A stretch of 64,000 nucleotides of DNA, taken from positions 1-64,000 of the forward strand of contig UREY01000001.1 in NCBI GenBank assembly GCA_900546915.1. The letters are read 5' to 3'. Below are positions 7,017-17,042 of the stretch, in pieces (position 1 is the stretch's first letter; each line of letters opens with the position of its first letter). The translations under genes were made by a program, and so were the position numbers. This stretch comes from an uncultured Eubacteriales bacterium (lineage in GTDB: Bacteria > Bacillota > Clostridia > Oscillospirales > Oscillospiraceae). The notes under the pieces are model-generated. The model saw only the letters and a program-made list of their open reading frames with translations. It ran no database searches and was not told the DNA's origin.

Positions 7017-9530
7017 TTAGCCGACGGAATCCAGCAGGAGGAAACGAACCAAAAGCGCTGCCGCTTGCGCACGGCTGACGCTGGCGGTTGGCTTCAGCAG
7101 GACGGCATCCCCGTCCTTGACACCTTCCAGCAATCCGGTTCCCACAGCCCAGCTTACGGATGTTTGGGCAAAGGGGAAGACGCTGTCGGAATCAGGGAAG
7201 ATCGTAAGATCTCCAGTTGTTTCTGTATTGCCCATCTCTAAATACTGAGCAAAACGGTGGAGAATGGTCGCAGCTTCCTGGCGGGAAACCGGGCGGTCCG
7301 GGGAGAAGGAGGTTTCGCTTACGCCCAGGACCAGTTTTTTCTCGGCAGCCCAAGCGATGGCATCGGTATAGAACCGTCCTTCGGCCACATCTTCGAAGGG
7401 GGCGGCTGCAGACGCTTTGGGCTGCTCCACCAAACGCCACAAGGTGGTGACCAACTGGGCCCGGGTCATGGCGGATTCCGGGCTGAACCGGTTATCGCCG
7501 ACTCCCACCATCAGGCCCAAAATACCGGCGGTATCTACATAAGGCATATACCAGGCGTTTTCATCGACATCGCAGTACACCGGCGCGCCCATTTCATTTA
7601 CAATGCTCCAGTGCGTCTCGGAACCGGGCGTCACATCCAGGCCTTGGGCAGTCAAATATTGGATATATTCTCCCACGATCAGGGGGCAGGAGCCGCCTAC
7701 CGTGTTAAACTCCTCAGACACCGTAGCATCCCAAACCACCTCTTCGCTGCTGGAGGTGATGCCGGTTGCGGCATACCAGCCGTAAGCATCCGAGTCGGCA
7801 GTTGCGCTGAGCCGATAGCTGCTCATACACAGATAGATCTCGTCGCTGTCCAGGACCGGCGTCCCATCGGCATACGTCACATTTTGGACCCGGGCGCCCT
7901 TGGCATTCTGCATGTAAATGGTGTAATTCAGGCCGTAGAAATTGTCTGTGCCGAACCCGGCTCCGGTCAAAGTACCGACCGGGACACGGCCGCCTTCTTC
8001 GGCATACGTATAGGTATTGGCGGTAGCTTGCATCCAGGCCTTCAGCTGCTTGCCGGAAAGCTTGACCATAAACAAGGTATTGTTGTCATACCGGTACAGA
8101 GAATAGCAGTCCTTCAGGCTGATTGGCACTTCCTCCCGGCCGTCCAGCAGGTCGGAAATTTTAAAGTTGTTGCTGGCCACCGGGGAAGTCATAGAGATCA
8201 CATGGTTCTCCTCCGGATCGATGCCGGTAGAGGTGGTGGCCGCCCAAATTTGCGCCTTGTGGACTAAGTCATAGGAATCTGTCTGCTCGTAATAGTGATT
8301 GCTCTTGTCGTCCCAGGCTCCGGATACGGTTCCGATTTCCGTATTGACGAAATCGGTTGCAGCCAGGAAAGACTTCTTCATCAGATCCTTCAGACCATCG
8401 TAAGCCTCATTTCCCGAGACGTAATCGGCCTGGTCGCCTTTTCCAGGCTGAGAGGCAGTATTCAGAGCATACAGCGTTGGCTCCGTGGCGGAGACCGTAA
8501 CGCCATCTTCTGTTTTGCTCAGAGACAGTACCAATTCCCCGACTGCAGACCCGCCGCCGTTGAGAAGGGGGACATCCTGGCCGTCCTGATTCTTGTATGT
8601 CGTGGCTTTTTTCTGATGGTTATGCCCATTGAGAACCAAATCCACGCCCGTGGTGTTGGCAATAAAGTAGGCTGCCTGATTTTCCTGATTGTATGTGTCG
8701 GCGCTGCCGTCGCCGGAATGAAGCGCCACGATGAGATAATCGGTTTTCTCCGCCAGTTCCTGAGCCCAGTAGGTTTCGTATTCATAGACATAGGAATTGG
8801 TCTCGTTGTCTTTGTGGCTGAACGAGCAGCCTTCGTAGTGACTTGCCACGTCCCAGTTCGCGTTGTTCATGTTGTCAAAGCACAACACGCCGATGGTATA
8901 CTCAGTACCATCCGGGAAAACATAGGTAAACAGCTTATAGGGGGCAAAGACACTTTCCTGCGTGTCGTTTTCTATAACGTTGGCGCAAATGACACTGACG
9001 GGGGACCCGGGCAGAGATTCGTCTGTGTCGGCAAGCATGTTATAGAAATTCCACTGAATTTCTGGTGTAAAGTTAAACTCGTGGTTGCCCAAGGTAAACA
9101 CATCATAGCCAATGGACCGGAGCGCAATGGCCATAGGGCTGTTCTTGCCGTTCTGCTGCAAAATATTGTAGCTGCTGATGGCGCTTCCCTGGAGCACGTC
9201 GCCGACATCAATGACCAGAGAGTCATCCGCCAGAGCCCGCTGCCGTGCAATAATCTCAGCTGCCTGAAGATAGTTATTGCTCAAGGCGCTGTCTGTATAA
9301 GGGTTCCAGTCGTATACCCGACCATGCATATCAGTCGTCGTTAAAATGGCGATGGTGGCGTTGTCTGCAGATAGTGTGCGGGTTTCACTCTGGGGTGCGT
9401 TGCTGTGGCCGGCTGCTGCGTACGAGGCATACTGAGAACTCAGGACGCCGGCGCCGGAAACCGGCACGGCAACACTGAGGACCAACGCCAGGCACAGCAC
9501 CAAGCACAGTACTTTTTTTGTCTGTCTCAT
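7017..9530 (-). CDS. S-layer-anchored 5'-nucleotidase / 2',3'-cyclic phosphodiesterase family phosphoesterase
   Basis: Secreted, cell-wall-attached enzyme that probably releases phosphate from extracellular nucleotides. Residues 1-27 are a signal peptide. The metallophosphatase domain shows its metal motifs in order: TTDMHG (Asp68, His70), DVGD (Asp111), GNHE (Asn149, His150) and NGHNH. A 5'-nucleotidase C-terminal substrate domain follows (about residues 400-600). Residues from about 660 to 837 contain three SLH domains, each starting near a DV or FPD segment and ending in an R-A-Q or R-Q-E motif, which bind pyruvylated wall polymer. At 837 residues this is the family architecture plus SLH anchor. 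ATG at 9530 has a nearby GGAGAA. It is flanked by its own promoter and terminator. Confidence 0.9.
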   Translation of the reverse strand: MRQTKKVLCLVLCLALVLSVAVPVSGAGVLSSQYASYAAAGHSNAPQSETRTLSADNATIAILTTTDMHGRVYDWNPYTDSALSNNYLQAAEIIARQRALADDSLVIDVGDVLQGSAISSYNILQQNGKNSPMAIALRSIGYDVFTLGNHEFNFTPEIQWNFYNMLADTDESLPGSPVSVICANVIENDTQESVFAPYKLFTYVFPDGTEYTIGVLCFDNMNNANWDVASHYEGCSFSHKDNETNSYVYEYETYWAQELAEKTDYLIVALHSGDGSADTYNQENQAAYFIANTTGVDLVLNGHNHQKKATTYKNQDGQDVPLLNGGGSAVGELVLSLSKTEDGVTVSATEPTLYALNTASQPGKGDQADYVSGNEAYDGLKDLMKKSFLAATDFVNTEIGTVSGAWDDKSNHYYEQTDSYDLVHKAQIWAATTSTGIDPEENHVISMTSPVASNNFKISDLLDGREEVPISLKDCYSLYRYDNNTLFMVKLSGKQLKAWMQATANTYTYAEEGGRVPVGTLTGAGFGTDNFYGLNYTIYMQNAKGARVQNVTYADGTPVLDSDEIYLCMSSYRLSATADSDAYGWYAATGITSSSEEVVWDATVSEEFNTVGGSCPLIVGEYIQYLTAQGLDVTPGSETHWSIVNEMGAPVYCDVDENAWYMPYVDTAGILGLMVGVGDNRFSPESAMTRAQLVTTLWRLVEQPKASAAAPFEDVAEGRFYTDAIAWAAEKKLVLGVSETSFSPDRPVSRQEAATILHRFAQYLEMGNTETTGDLTIFPDSDSVFPFAQTSVSWAVGTGLLEGVKDGDAVLLKPTASVSRAQAAALLVRFLLLDSVG

Positions 9531-9591
9531 TTAGATTTCTCCTTTTTTCGTGTGGGGCGAACAAGCCGCCCGGTGGTTTCTTCCGGGCTCT

Positions 9592-9620
9592 ATGATACGT
9601 CTGCGTCCCCTTTTTGTCAA
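9592..9620 (-). promoter_or_regulatory. Promoter of the 5'-nucleotidase gene, with 5'UTR stem-loop
   Basis: Minus-strand TTGACA (9615-9620), a 17-base spacer and TATCAT (9592-9597). A small stem GCCCGG/CCGGGC at 9568-9588 lies in the leader ahead of the ribosome site and may stabilise the mRNA. Confidence 0.7.
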
Positions 9621-9746
9621 GAAAAGTCGAGACAGATCTAGACGAAATCTATGAAAAAGCAGAGCAAAATCATACCGGCACAGAAAGCGCCTTTGGTCCT
9701 GGTGAGGAGAAAGACGTTGCTGTGCCGGTATTGTTTCGATTATGCT

Positions 9747-11579
9747 TTACTTATAATACTGCGCCTGGGCATTCCACATGGCGGCATAGAGACCATTCCG
9801 CTGAAGCAGCGCCTCATGGCTGCCCCGCTCCCGGATTTGCCCATCCTGGAAGACCAGGATATCCCCACAGAACCGGCAGCTGCTCATGCGGTGAGAAATA
9901 TAAATGCTGGTTTTATCCCGAACGAGATCGTCAAAATGGGAGTAGATTTCATATTCGCTGAGAGGGTCGAGGGCGGCGGTGGGTTCATCCAAAATAACAA
10001 AAGCGGCGTCCTTGTACAGAGCCCGGGCAATGGCGACCTTCTGCATTTCTCCGCCGCTGAGCGCCTCACCGGACTCCTCCAGAGGCGTCACCGGGGTATC
10101 CAGTCCCTGCCCCATATCCCGGATGCGCCCGGCGACGCCGGACAGGTCCAGGCACTGCCAAACCCGCTGCTCGTCCGGTTTTAGGCAGGCCCCCACATTT
10201 TGGCCGACCGGGAGGGGGAAAATATGGAAGTCCTGGAATACCACGCCGAAAAGGCTTTGATATTCCCGGTAGTCATATTTTCGAATGTCGACGCCGTTGA
10301 GGGTGATATAGCCCTCTGAGGGATCGTAAAGCCGGCACAGCAGTTTAATAAAGGTGGTTTTGCCTGCGCCGTTGAGTCCCACCACAGCCATCTTATCCTT
10401 CAAGGTCAACCGGCAGGACACATGGGACAAAGCCGGTTTGCTGCTGCCGGGATAGGTGAAGGATACGTCGTGGAAGGCAATTTCATACACGTGGTCCTGG
10501 CGTTTTTCTATGGGGATGGTACCGCTGTGCCCACTGGTCTGGTTTAGGAAAGTCAGGAAGTTTTGCAGATAAGAGACTTGACGGCGAATGATGCGGTTTT
10601 GCTGGAGGATAGAGATGATGCTGTCCTGAAGCGTTGCCAGTGCGCCTGTATATTGAGCGAGAGAACCGATGGAAATTGCACCGGCCAGGACCTTCCACAG
10701 CACCAACAGATAGGCATAAATGGAGAAGAGGCCTGACAGAGCTGTGGAGAGAAGGGAGAAATGCAAGTCATCCCGGCACATAGCCACATACACAGGTTTT
10801 GCGACATGCATAAAGTGTGAATAATTCTCCCGCAGCATCTGCTGCATATGATACAACCGAATGACCTTTCCGGCTTCAATGTTACAAAAGACCTTCGAGA
10901 CCATGTATTCAATGCCGTTTTCAGCCTGGGCATGTTGTACATCGGCGGCCTGCCCTCCGTTTTGGTTGAGACGGCTTATCAGGAAGCAGGAGCCGCCTAC
11001 CATCAACAAAAGGCTGCTGAGGCTTACAGCCGGACTGCACAACACAGCGAGCAGACCCTGGGCCTTTCCTGGAGCAAAACAGAGGTATATCACCATGAGC
11101 AGCGCGGTTCCGGAAGAGAGAAGATCCTGAAGCATCTTCATAAAATGAGCGACCAGGCTGGAAAGGGTGCCGGTGTAGTTGCACTGCTGCTCGGCGCTGG
11201 TGACCGGGTTGACCACCTTGGGATCGCAGAGATCCGCGTAATCTAAGTCCATCGCTTTCTCCCGGAGAAGCTGGGTGAGTCCGTTATTGGTCAAATCGGC
11301 CAGGAGAGTCTTCCTGGAGTCGAGATAGTCCCTCAGCGTTCCGAGGACGAAGTTGGAACCCAAGAGCCAGACAACCGCCCAAGCAGCCGATCCGAACGCA
11401 CCGGCTACAAGGTAATTGATGAGCTGTGCAGTAAAAAACAAACTGATGTACGGCGTCCAGGCTTGCAGCATGGCCAATAAGATTTTTTGAGGTAAAATGG
11501 AGGCGTCTATGCGGCGGACAAGATTCAAAAGCCGGAATGCCGCCTTGTAATCCTGTCGAAGCGAGGTTTTCTCAGGCAT
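9747..11579 (-). CDS. ABC exporter half-transporter (TMD-NBD), second of a pair
   Basis: Membrane exporter with an N-terminal six-helix domain (about residues 1-330) and a C-terminal ATPase. Walker A is GLNGAGKTT, the signature LSGGEMQ, Walker B FVILDEPTAALDP, and the H-loop SHRMS, so the ATPase looks catalytically complete. ATG at 11579 is 8 to 9 bases after AGGAGG. The ATG at 11588 sits directly on that ribosome site and is rejected, giving 610 residues. It overlaps the end of the upstream exporter by 8 bases, so the two are translated together and probably form a heterodimer. The substrate is unknown: peptide, lipid or drug. Confidence 0.88.
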   Translation of the reverse strand: MPEKTSLRQDYKAAFRLLNLVRRIDASILPQKILLAMLQAWTPYISLFFTAQLINYLVAGAFGSAAWAVVWLLGSNFVLGTLRDYLDSRKTLLADLTNNGLTQLLREKAMDLDYADLCDPKVVNPVTSAEQQCNYTGTLSSLVAHFMKMLQDLLSSGTALLMVIYLCFAPGKAQGLLAVLCSPAVSLSSLLLMVGGSCFLISRLNQNGGQAADVQHAQAENGIEYMVSKVFCNIEAGKVIRLYHMQQMLRENYSHFMHVAKPVYVAMCRDDLHFSLLSTALSGLFSIYAYLLVLWKVLAGAISIGSLAQYTGALATLQDSIISILQQNRIIRRQVSYLQNFLTFLNQTSGHSGTIPIEKRQDHVYEIAFHDVSFTYPGSSKPALSHVSCRLTLKDKMAVVGLNGAGKTTFIKLLCRLYDPSEGYITLNGVDIRKYDYREYQSLFGVVFQDFHIFPLPVGQNVGACLKPDEQRVWQCLDLSGVAGRIRDMGQGLDTPVTPLEESGEALSGGEMQKVAIARALYKDAAFVILDEPTAALDPLSEYEIYSHFDDLVRDKTSIYISHRMSSCRFCGDILVFQDGQIRERGSHEALLQRNGLYAAMWNAQAQYYK

Positions 11580-13416
11580 GATCCGCATCCTCCTTTCTGT
11601 AATAGTGCGACTGTACTGCAAACATATGGGCATAACTGCCTGCCTGTTTCATCAGCGAGTCGTGGGTGCCGGTTTCTGTGATTTTGCCCGCCTCCAGGAA
11701 GATCACCCGGTCACAGAAACGGGTAGAGCTGAGACGATGGGAGATGAATACACTGGTTTTTCCCTCAGTGAATCGGTTGTACTGGCGATACATGTCCAGC
11801 TCTGCCAAGGGATCCAGGGAAGCTGTCGGTTCGTCCAGGATGACAACCGGCGCGTTTTTATACAGCGCGCGAGCCAACATCAGCTTTTGCATTTGCCCGC
11901 CGGACAGCTCTGCGCCATCCGGGTCCAGAATTCGCAGAAGACTGGTCTCGGCCCCTTTGGGAAAACCGGATATGGTTTGTGTCAGGCCGGCTTGCTCCAG
12001 ACTTTCGGCCAGGCGGCCCGGCTGAATTTTCTCCCGGGTCTGACAGGCCACGTTGGAAGACAGTGGGAAGGCAAAAGCAAATACGTCCTGGAAAACCACA
12101 GAAAATTCTTGGAAATACAATTCCGGCTGAATGGTCGAAATGTCTACGCCGTCCAGCAGGATACGCCCTTTCGTCGGGTGATACAGGCCGCACAAAAGCT
12201 TGACCAAAGTGGACTTTCCCGCGCCGTTGGCTCCCACCAGAGCCAGCTTTTCTCCTGCTTGCAGCGTCAAATTGATGTCTTCCAATGCGTACTCCTGGGT
12301 GTCCGGATATTGGAAATACACATGCTCCATCTGTAAGGTGTGGGCTTTCCCGGGGTTGGGGACCGGCGCGCCTTGGAAATCCCGGGGCTTGCCTTTGGAG
12401 GGAAGTTCATCCATATATAGCCGATAATGGCTGACCAAATCGCCGTTGCTCTGCATTTCCGAGAGCTGCCCGGCAAAACCGGATAGCCAGGTGCTGATTC
12501 CGGCGGCTACGCCGGAAAAGAGAATAAAATCCGCCGCCGCCATGGCGCCATGTACCATCTGGTACAGCAAATACCCGTATACAAATCCATCGCGTACCAG
12601 GATTAGAAACTGCTGACCAAGGAAGAGCAGAAACACCTTCCGGGCATACCGGTTGTCTATGGATAGAGTCAAGCCTCGTATGCCGTCTATGGTGCCCATC
12701 AGCCAGGTTTTCATCTGGTACAGGTGGATGTCTTTGGCGTACTTGCCATCCAGAATTTGACCGGCCAGCCGTCTGAGGCGGTTTTCCGGCGGGACGATGT
12801 CTTCCACATAGGTATGGCCAGCTTTTTGCTTCTCATGATTCAGCAGCGCAATGCCGGCGGTGGTGGCCAGGAGAACCCCCAAAATCCAGACGTTGAGCTG
12901 AGCGGAGATGAAAACGTACACGACAAATCCGCATAGCTGATACATGGCCGTTCCGACAGATACCAAAAAAGCTTCGATGCCGAATTGATTGCCCATCAGA
13001 ATGGCACGCTGCGCCGAAGCCATACCGTCTTGCCCGGCTGGACTTTCCGCCAGCTGATAATCCCGGCAGACCGACCGCAACAAAAACTCCGGAACCAAAT
13101 CCAGACGGAGGAAAAATGGAATGGTTTCCGTTTTTCGCTGGCAATAGACCTTTCCCAGCTGCAGCAGCAGAAGCGCGAACGACATGAGAAAAATGCTCCA
13201 TACCATTTGCTGCCAGGGGGTGTTTGCCTGATATAACCGCACGATGGTACTGGGCAGAATCAGGCCAATCAGCGGGGCGGCTACCTGGCAAATGAGAGAC
13301 AACCCCAGAATGAGAAAATAAGCAGGACCTTCCACCGCCTTGAGTTTTTTCCAGGCGTACAGAACGTTACGCCACAGGGAGATCTTCGGCGGCTTTGGGG
13401 TTTGGGACGATTCCAT
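11572..13416 (-). CDS. ABC exporter half-transporter (TMD-NBD), first of a pair
   Basis: Same architecture as its downstream partner: transmembrane domain in residues 1-340, ATPase in 370-600. Walker A is GANGAGKST, the signature LSGGQMQ, Walker B VVILDEPTASLDP and the switch SHRLS. Both halves therefore keep complete ATPase motifs, unlike heterodimers with one degenerate site. The 614-residue protein begins at ATG 13416 after GAGAGGAAG. A kinase/LytTR pair lies just upstream on the same strand, which is typical of peptide-responsive control of exporters, but a terminator-like hairpin separates them. Confidence 0.88.
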   Translation of the reverse strand: MESSQTPKPPKISLWRNVLYAWKKLKAVEGPAYFLILGLSLICQVAAPLIGLILPSTIVRLYQANTPWQQMVWSIFLMSFALLLLQLGKVYCQRKTETIPFFLRLDLVPEFLLRSVCRDYQLAESPAGQDGMASAQRAILMGNQFGIEAFLVSVGTAMYQLCGFVVYVFISAQLNVWILGVLLATTAGIALLNHEKQKAGHTYVEDIVPPENRLRRLAGQILDGKYAKDIHLYQMKTWLMGTIDGIRGLTLSIDNRYARKVFLLFLGQQFLILVRDGFVYGYLLYQMVHGAMAAADFILFSGVAAGISTWLSGFAGQLSEMQSNGDLVSHYRLYMDELPSKGKPRDFQGAPVPNPGKAHTLQMEHVYFQYPDTQEYALEDINLTLQAGEKLALVGANGAGKSTLVKLLCGLYHPTKGRILLDGVDISTIQPELYFQEFSVVFQDVFAFAFPLSSNVACQTREKIQPGRLAESLEQAGLTQTISGFPKGAETSLLRILDPDGAELSGGQMQKLMLARALYKNAPVVILDEPTASLDPLAELDMYRQYNRFTEGKTSVFISHRLSSTRFCDRVIFLEAGKITETGTHDSLMKQAGSYAHMFAVQSHYYRKEDADHA

Positions 13417-13459
13417 ATAGTCACTTCCTCTCGTAAACTGACGTCATATTAACAGAAAA

Positions 13460-13503
13460 CGCCCCGGCCATGTTGGCTTTTGCACCAAACGTCAGCCAGG
13501 GCG
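13460..13503 (-). terminator. Terminator after the sensor kinase gene
   Basis: Minus-strand stem CGCCCTGGC / GCCGGGGCG followed by TTTTC, between the kinase stop (13550) and the exporter start (13416). It may be partial, letting some transcription into the exporters. Confidence 0.55.
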
Positions 13504-13549
13504 CACGAAATGTACGATTGCACCTATATGACTTGAGGGGGTTGCGGTC

Positions 13550-14761
13550 TTACGCAGTCAAAGGGAGCAGGACTTCCGCAGCAAAGATGCCGGGTTGATT
13601 CTGCAGGTTCAAGAACCCGCCGTATTGATCCACCAGTACCTGAACCCGCTTCATACCCAAGCCGTGATTGCCTCGTTTTTTGGAGATATAATTCCGCTCG
13701 TCAAAGTCCAGTTCTTCCTTGGCAGAGTTTTGAACGGAAATATACAGCTGGTTTTTGATAACGGCACAGTAGATCCGAAGAAAGCGCTCTTCCGCGGCAA
13801 TCTTCTCACAGGCTTCAATGGCATTGTCCAACAAATTGCCCAGAATGACGCACAGATCCACATCGGAAATGGACAGACGCTCCGGCAAGGTTGCCGTACA
13901 GTGTAGCGCAATTTCCTGCTGCCTAGCCAGAGAGAGCTTGCTGTTCAGAATTGCGTCAATCATCAGATTGCCGGACTTAACGTAGGCGTCCACCCGGCTC
14001 AGCTCCTGCTCCAAAGCATCCAGATAGCCGGATAAAGCCTCCATCTGGCCCAAGGCCATGTGCGCTTTCATCACCTGGATGTGATTGTGGTAATCATGAC
14101 GCCAGCCGCGCATATTTAAATAAATGGTTTTAATCTCCTCGTACTGATGGGCCAACACGGAGGTTTGAAAGTCCCGTGTGTTGCGCTCATATCCGGACTG
14201 ATAGCGGCGCAGGGTATATTCCAGAACAAAGAACAGACCAACCCCCAACCCCAGGCAAAAAAGCGGTTCGGAAAACCTGTGCGACCACACAGACAGCGCC
14301 AGATACATGGCGCCCCACACCGTTGCCGTCCAGGCGGACAGCTGTTCCCGTTTCCAGGCAAGCTGGCACTGCAAGAGGAAGCACAACCCAAGCGTCACGG
14401 AAACCGAGCAGGCGGCAGGCGGTGCATCCAAAACCGGGGGCAGGAGACCGTGGGGACAGGGGCCGTTAGTCACCTGGACTAGGGTCCACAAGCCGGCCAG
14501 TGCCAGCCCGGGCAAAATGGTGTTCCGCCATTGAAAAGCGAACAGCTCCTGGTCATAAAAGAAGGTGTAGGCGAGAAACAGAGCGCTCACCAAAACCCAC
14601 CCCAGGGACGGCAGGCCCAGCCAGGCGGCAAGCGTCAAAATGAGCAGCCCCAAAAGCGCGGTAATCAGATCCTTGCACAGCCCCTTGGTCAAATTTCCCA
14701 TAGTCCGGACGCTATAGCCGTACAATCCAAAGCAAAGGAACTGACAGAGCAGAAATTCCAC
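13550..14761 (-). CDS. AgrC-like GHKL sensor histidine kinase
   Basis: Membrane sensor kinase of the AgrC/ComD class. About six hydrophobic helices fill residues 1-190, followed by a short linker and the kinase core. WRHDYHNH is the H-box, GNLLDNAIEAC the N-box that binds ATP, and NHGLGM the glycine-rich box. The start is GTG at 14761, 7 bases after AGGGG and 14 bases past the regulator's stop. Longer readings run back into the regulator gene. It should phosphorylate the LytTR regulator encoded immediately upstream. Kinases of this class often sense secreted peptides, but no precursor peptide gene was found nearby. Confidence 0.87.
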   Translation of the reverse strand: MEFLLCQFLCFGLYGYSVRTMGNLTKGLCKDLITALLGLLILTLAAWLGLPSLGWVLVSALFLAYTFFYDQELFAFQWRNTILPGLALAGLWTLVQVTNGPCPHGLLPPVLDAPPAACSVSVTLGLCFLLQCQLAWKREQLSAWTATVWGAMYLALSVWSHRFSEPLFCLGLGVGLFFVLEYTLRRYQSGYERNTRDFQTSVLAHQYEEIKTIYLNMRGWRHDYHNHIQVMKAHMALGQMEALSGYLDALEQELSRVDAYVKSGNLMIDAILNSKLSLARQQEIALHCTATLPERLSISDVDLCVILGNLLDNAIEACEKIAAEERFLRIYCAVIKNQLYISVQNSAKEELDFDERNYISKKRGNHGLGMKRVQVLVDQYGGFLNLQNQPGIFAAEVLLPLTA

Positions 14762-14775
14762 AGAGCATCCCCTCT

Positions 14776-15513
14776 CTACAGGCGCGGGAAGCCGTCTCCC
14801 GCAGCCTTTGACCGAAAATGGTTCAGATAGGCGCGATTGAGCGTCTCCCATTTTCCCCGGGGAATCGGGAGGCGGATTTGGTTTGTCAGCTCCACCTCTT
14901 TTTTGGTCAGCACCGACACCTGTTCCAGGGAAATCAAATAAGAGCGGTGCAGCCGGAAGAAACCGTGCCCGTTTAATTCCACCTCCCAGCGCTGGATTCC
15001 TCTCCGGCTTTCCAGATTTCCATTGCTGGTGTACAGGATGGTGGTGTGGCCGAAGCTTTCCAAATAGATCAATTCGTCCAAGGACACCCGGCAGCAGGCG
15101 TCCGGCGTATGAACCAGAATCTCCGGCGCCTTTTGGGCGAGACGCGCCTGTGCCAATTCCAGGCAGCGAAAAAGTTGATTGGGCTGGACCGGCTTCATCA
15201 GATAGGACACGGCTTCCACTTCATATCCGTCAAAGACAAAGTCCGGCGTTCCGGTGATAAAGATGATTTGTATCTGTTTTTGCTTTTGCCGCAGCCTTCG
15301 TGCCAGCTCCATGCCGTTTATTTGCCCCATTAGAATGTCCAGCAACAGAATGTCCGCCGCAGGATGCTCCTCCCAAGAAAAAAGTAACGCCTCTGCGGAA
15401 GGATAGGAGAGGATTTCACAAGCTTCGCCCTGCCCGGCAAACCAATCGCCGACCAGTTGGGAGAGCAGGTGCACCTGAACCGGCTCGTCGTCGCAAATGG
15501 CAATGTGAATCAT
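14776..15513 (-). CDS. LytTR-family response regulator
   Basis: Cytoplasmic regulator of 245 residues. The receiver domain (1-120) has acidic pair Asp8/Asp9, phospho-acceptor Asp59 in LLLDILM, and the conserved Lys107 in MKPV. The LytTR DNA-binding domain occupies about 140-240, with the typical YLESFGHTT and FFRLHRSYLI stretches. ATG at 15513 follows AGGGAGAAAACAT; longer frames extend into non-coding sequence. It forms an operon with the kinase and lies 95 bases after asnS. Confidence 0.92.
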   Translation of the reverse strand: MIHIAICDDEPVQVHLLSQLVGDWFAGQGEACEILSYPSAEALLFSWEEHPAADILLLDILMGQINGMELARRLRQKQKQIQIIFITGTPDFVFDGYEVEAVSYLMKPVQPNQLFRCLELAQARLAQKAPEILVHTPDACCRVSLDELIYLESFGHTTILYTSNGNLESRRGIQRWEVELNGHGFFRLHRSYLISLEQVSVLTKKEVELTNQIRLPIPRGKWETLNRAYLNHFRSKAAGDGFPRL

Positions 15514-15550
15514 ATGTTTTCTCCCTGATTTCCGGGACTCGGATTTGCAA

Positions 15551-15581
15551 GCGAGGGACTGCCTGCAGGACAGCCCCTCGC
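15551..15581 (-). terminator. Hairpin after asnS (weak terminator or attenuator)
   Basis: GCGAGGG ... CCCTCGC stem with an inner CCTGCAGG, between asnS and the LytTR regulator. There is no good U-tract on the minus strand, so read-through is likely. Confidence 0.4.
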
Positions 15582-15607
15582 GTAAAATCTCAGCGTTGCC
15601 GGGTATA

Positions 15608-17005
15608 TTACAAGTCGCAGTTGTGGACCGTTCTGGGGAAGGGGATAACATCCCGAATGTTGCTCATACCGGTCAGGTACATCACGCACCGCTCAAATCC
15701 GAGACCGAAGCCGGCGTGGCGGGCAGAGCCATATTTTCGCAGGTCCAGGTAAAAGCGGTAATCCTCTTCCCGGAGGCCCAATTCGTGGATGCGGCTCAGG
15801 AGGATATCATAACGATCCTCCCGCTGGCTACCGCCGATGATTTCACCGATGCCGGGCACCAGACAATCCATAGCCGCTACCGTTTTTCCATCCGGGTTTA
15901 ACTTCATATAAAAGGCCTTAATTTCTTTGGGATAATCGGTGACAAATACAGGCCGTTGGAAGACTTCTTCGGTCAGGTACCGTTCGTGCTCCGTTTGCAA
16001 ATCGCTTCCCCAGTGAACGGGATATGCAAACTGATCGTTGCGTTTTTCCAAAATCTCTACTGCTTCGGTATAGGTTACGTGGCCAAAATCAGAGTTTAAT
16101 ACATGATTCAGCCGGTCCAGAAGACCCGTATCTACGAACTGGTTGAAAAATGCCATCTCTTCCGGTGCGTGCTGCAACACATAGGAGATCACATATTTGA
16201 TCATATCCTCGGCCAAGCGCATGTCGTCCTGAAGATCGGCAAAGGCAATTTCCGGTTCAATCATCCAGAATTCTGCAGCGTGCCGGGTCGTGTTGGAGTT
16301 TTCTGCCCGGAAGGTAGGACCGAAGGTGTAGATGTTTCGGAAGGCCATGGCAAAGGTCTCACCATTGAGCTGGCCGGAAACCGTCAGGTTGGTCGGCTTG
16401 CCAAAGAAATCCTGGGTGTAATCGATGTTGCCGCCCTCCGTGAGAGGGGGATTGTGCAGATCCAGCGTAGTGACCTGGAACATTTCACCGGCCCCTTCGC
16501 AATCGGAACCGGTTATCAAAGGCGTGTGCACATAGACGAAGTCACGCTCTTGGAAGAACCGGTGGATGGCATAGGCAATCAGGCTCCGGACCCGGAAGAC
16601 CGCTTGGAAGGTGTTGGTCCGGGGGCGAAGGTGCGTCATGGTCCGAAGGAACTCCAGACTGTGCCGCTTTTTCTGCAGGGGATAGTCTGACGCAGAGCTT
16701 CCCTCTACTGCGATGGACTCCGCCTGGAGTTCAAAGGGCTGCTTCGCTTCCGGTGTTTCCACAACAGTGCCCGTAACCACCAATGCCGCGCCCACATTCA
16801 TCTTGGAAATTTCCTGGAAATTTTCCAAATTGTCGTGGTATACCACCTGCAGGGTAGAAAAAAACGTACCGTCGTGGAGAACGATGAAGCCAAAGGCCTT
16901 ACTGGCCCGGACAGAGCGCACCCAACCGGACACGGTGACCGTTTTTCCTGTGTAGTCTCTCGTGTTACAAAACAGCTCCCGAATACTGACGGATTCCATA
17001 TACAT
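15608..17005 (-). CDS. asnS: Asparaginyl-tRNA synthetase
   Basis: Charges tRNA-Asn with asparagine. An N-terminal OB-fold anticodon-binding domain (about 15-105, with [12 protein letters not shown]) is followed by a class II catalytic core. Motif 2 is visible as [18 protein letters not shown] and motif 3 as [15 protein letters not shown]. The length, 465 residues, is normal. Two in-frame ATGs, at 17005 and 16999, share one ribosome site (AGAGAGG); the first is listed. The substrate-pocket pattern fits AsnRS rather than AspRS, which would be longer, with a GAD insert in bacteria. A single promoter drives it, and no T-box leader was seen. Confidence 0.95.
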   Translation of the reverse strand: MYMESVSIRELFCNTRDYTGKTVTVSGWVRSVRASKAFGFIVLHDGTFFSTLQVVYHDNLENFQEISKMNVGAALVVTGTVVETPEAKQPFELQAESIAVEGSSASDYPLQKKRHSLEFLRTMTHLRPRTNTFQAVFRVRSLIAYAIHRFFQERDFVYVHTPLITGSDCEGAGEMFQVTTLDLHNPPLTEGGNIDYTQDFFGKPTNLTVSGQLNGETFAMAFRNIYTFGPTFRAENSNTTRHAAEFWMIEPEIAFADLQDDMRLAEDMIKYVISYVLQHAPEEMAFFNQFVDTGLLDRLNHVLNSDFGHVTYTEAVEILEKRNDQFAYPVHWGSDLQTEHERYLTEEVFQRPVFVTDYPKEIKAFYMKLNPDGKTVAAMDCLVPGIGEIIGGSQREDRYDILLSRIHELGLREEDYRFYLDLRKYGSARHAGFGLGFERCVMYLTGMSNIRDVIPFPRTVHNCDL

Positions 17006-17042
17006 CGAACCTCTCTTTGTTTGAACTTTTGCTATGAAAGAA

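Noticed and set aside
7257..9344. Two long plus-strand open frames (336 and 349 residues) opposite the nucleotidase
   Set aside because: Antisense shadows of the SLH nucleotidase, with no recognisable domains.
13417..13549. Possible bacteriocin or pheromone precursor by the exporter genes
   Set aside because: No start codon with ribosome site followed by a leader or double-Gly motif was found.
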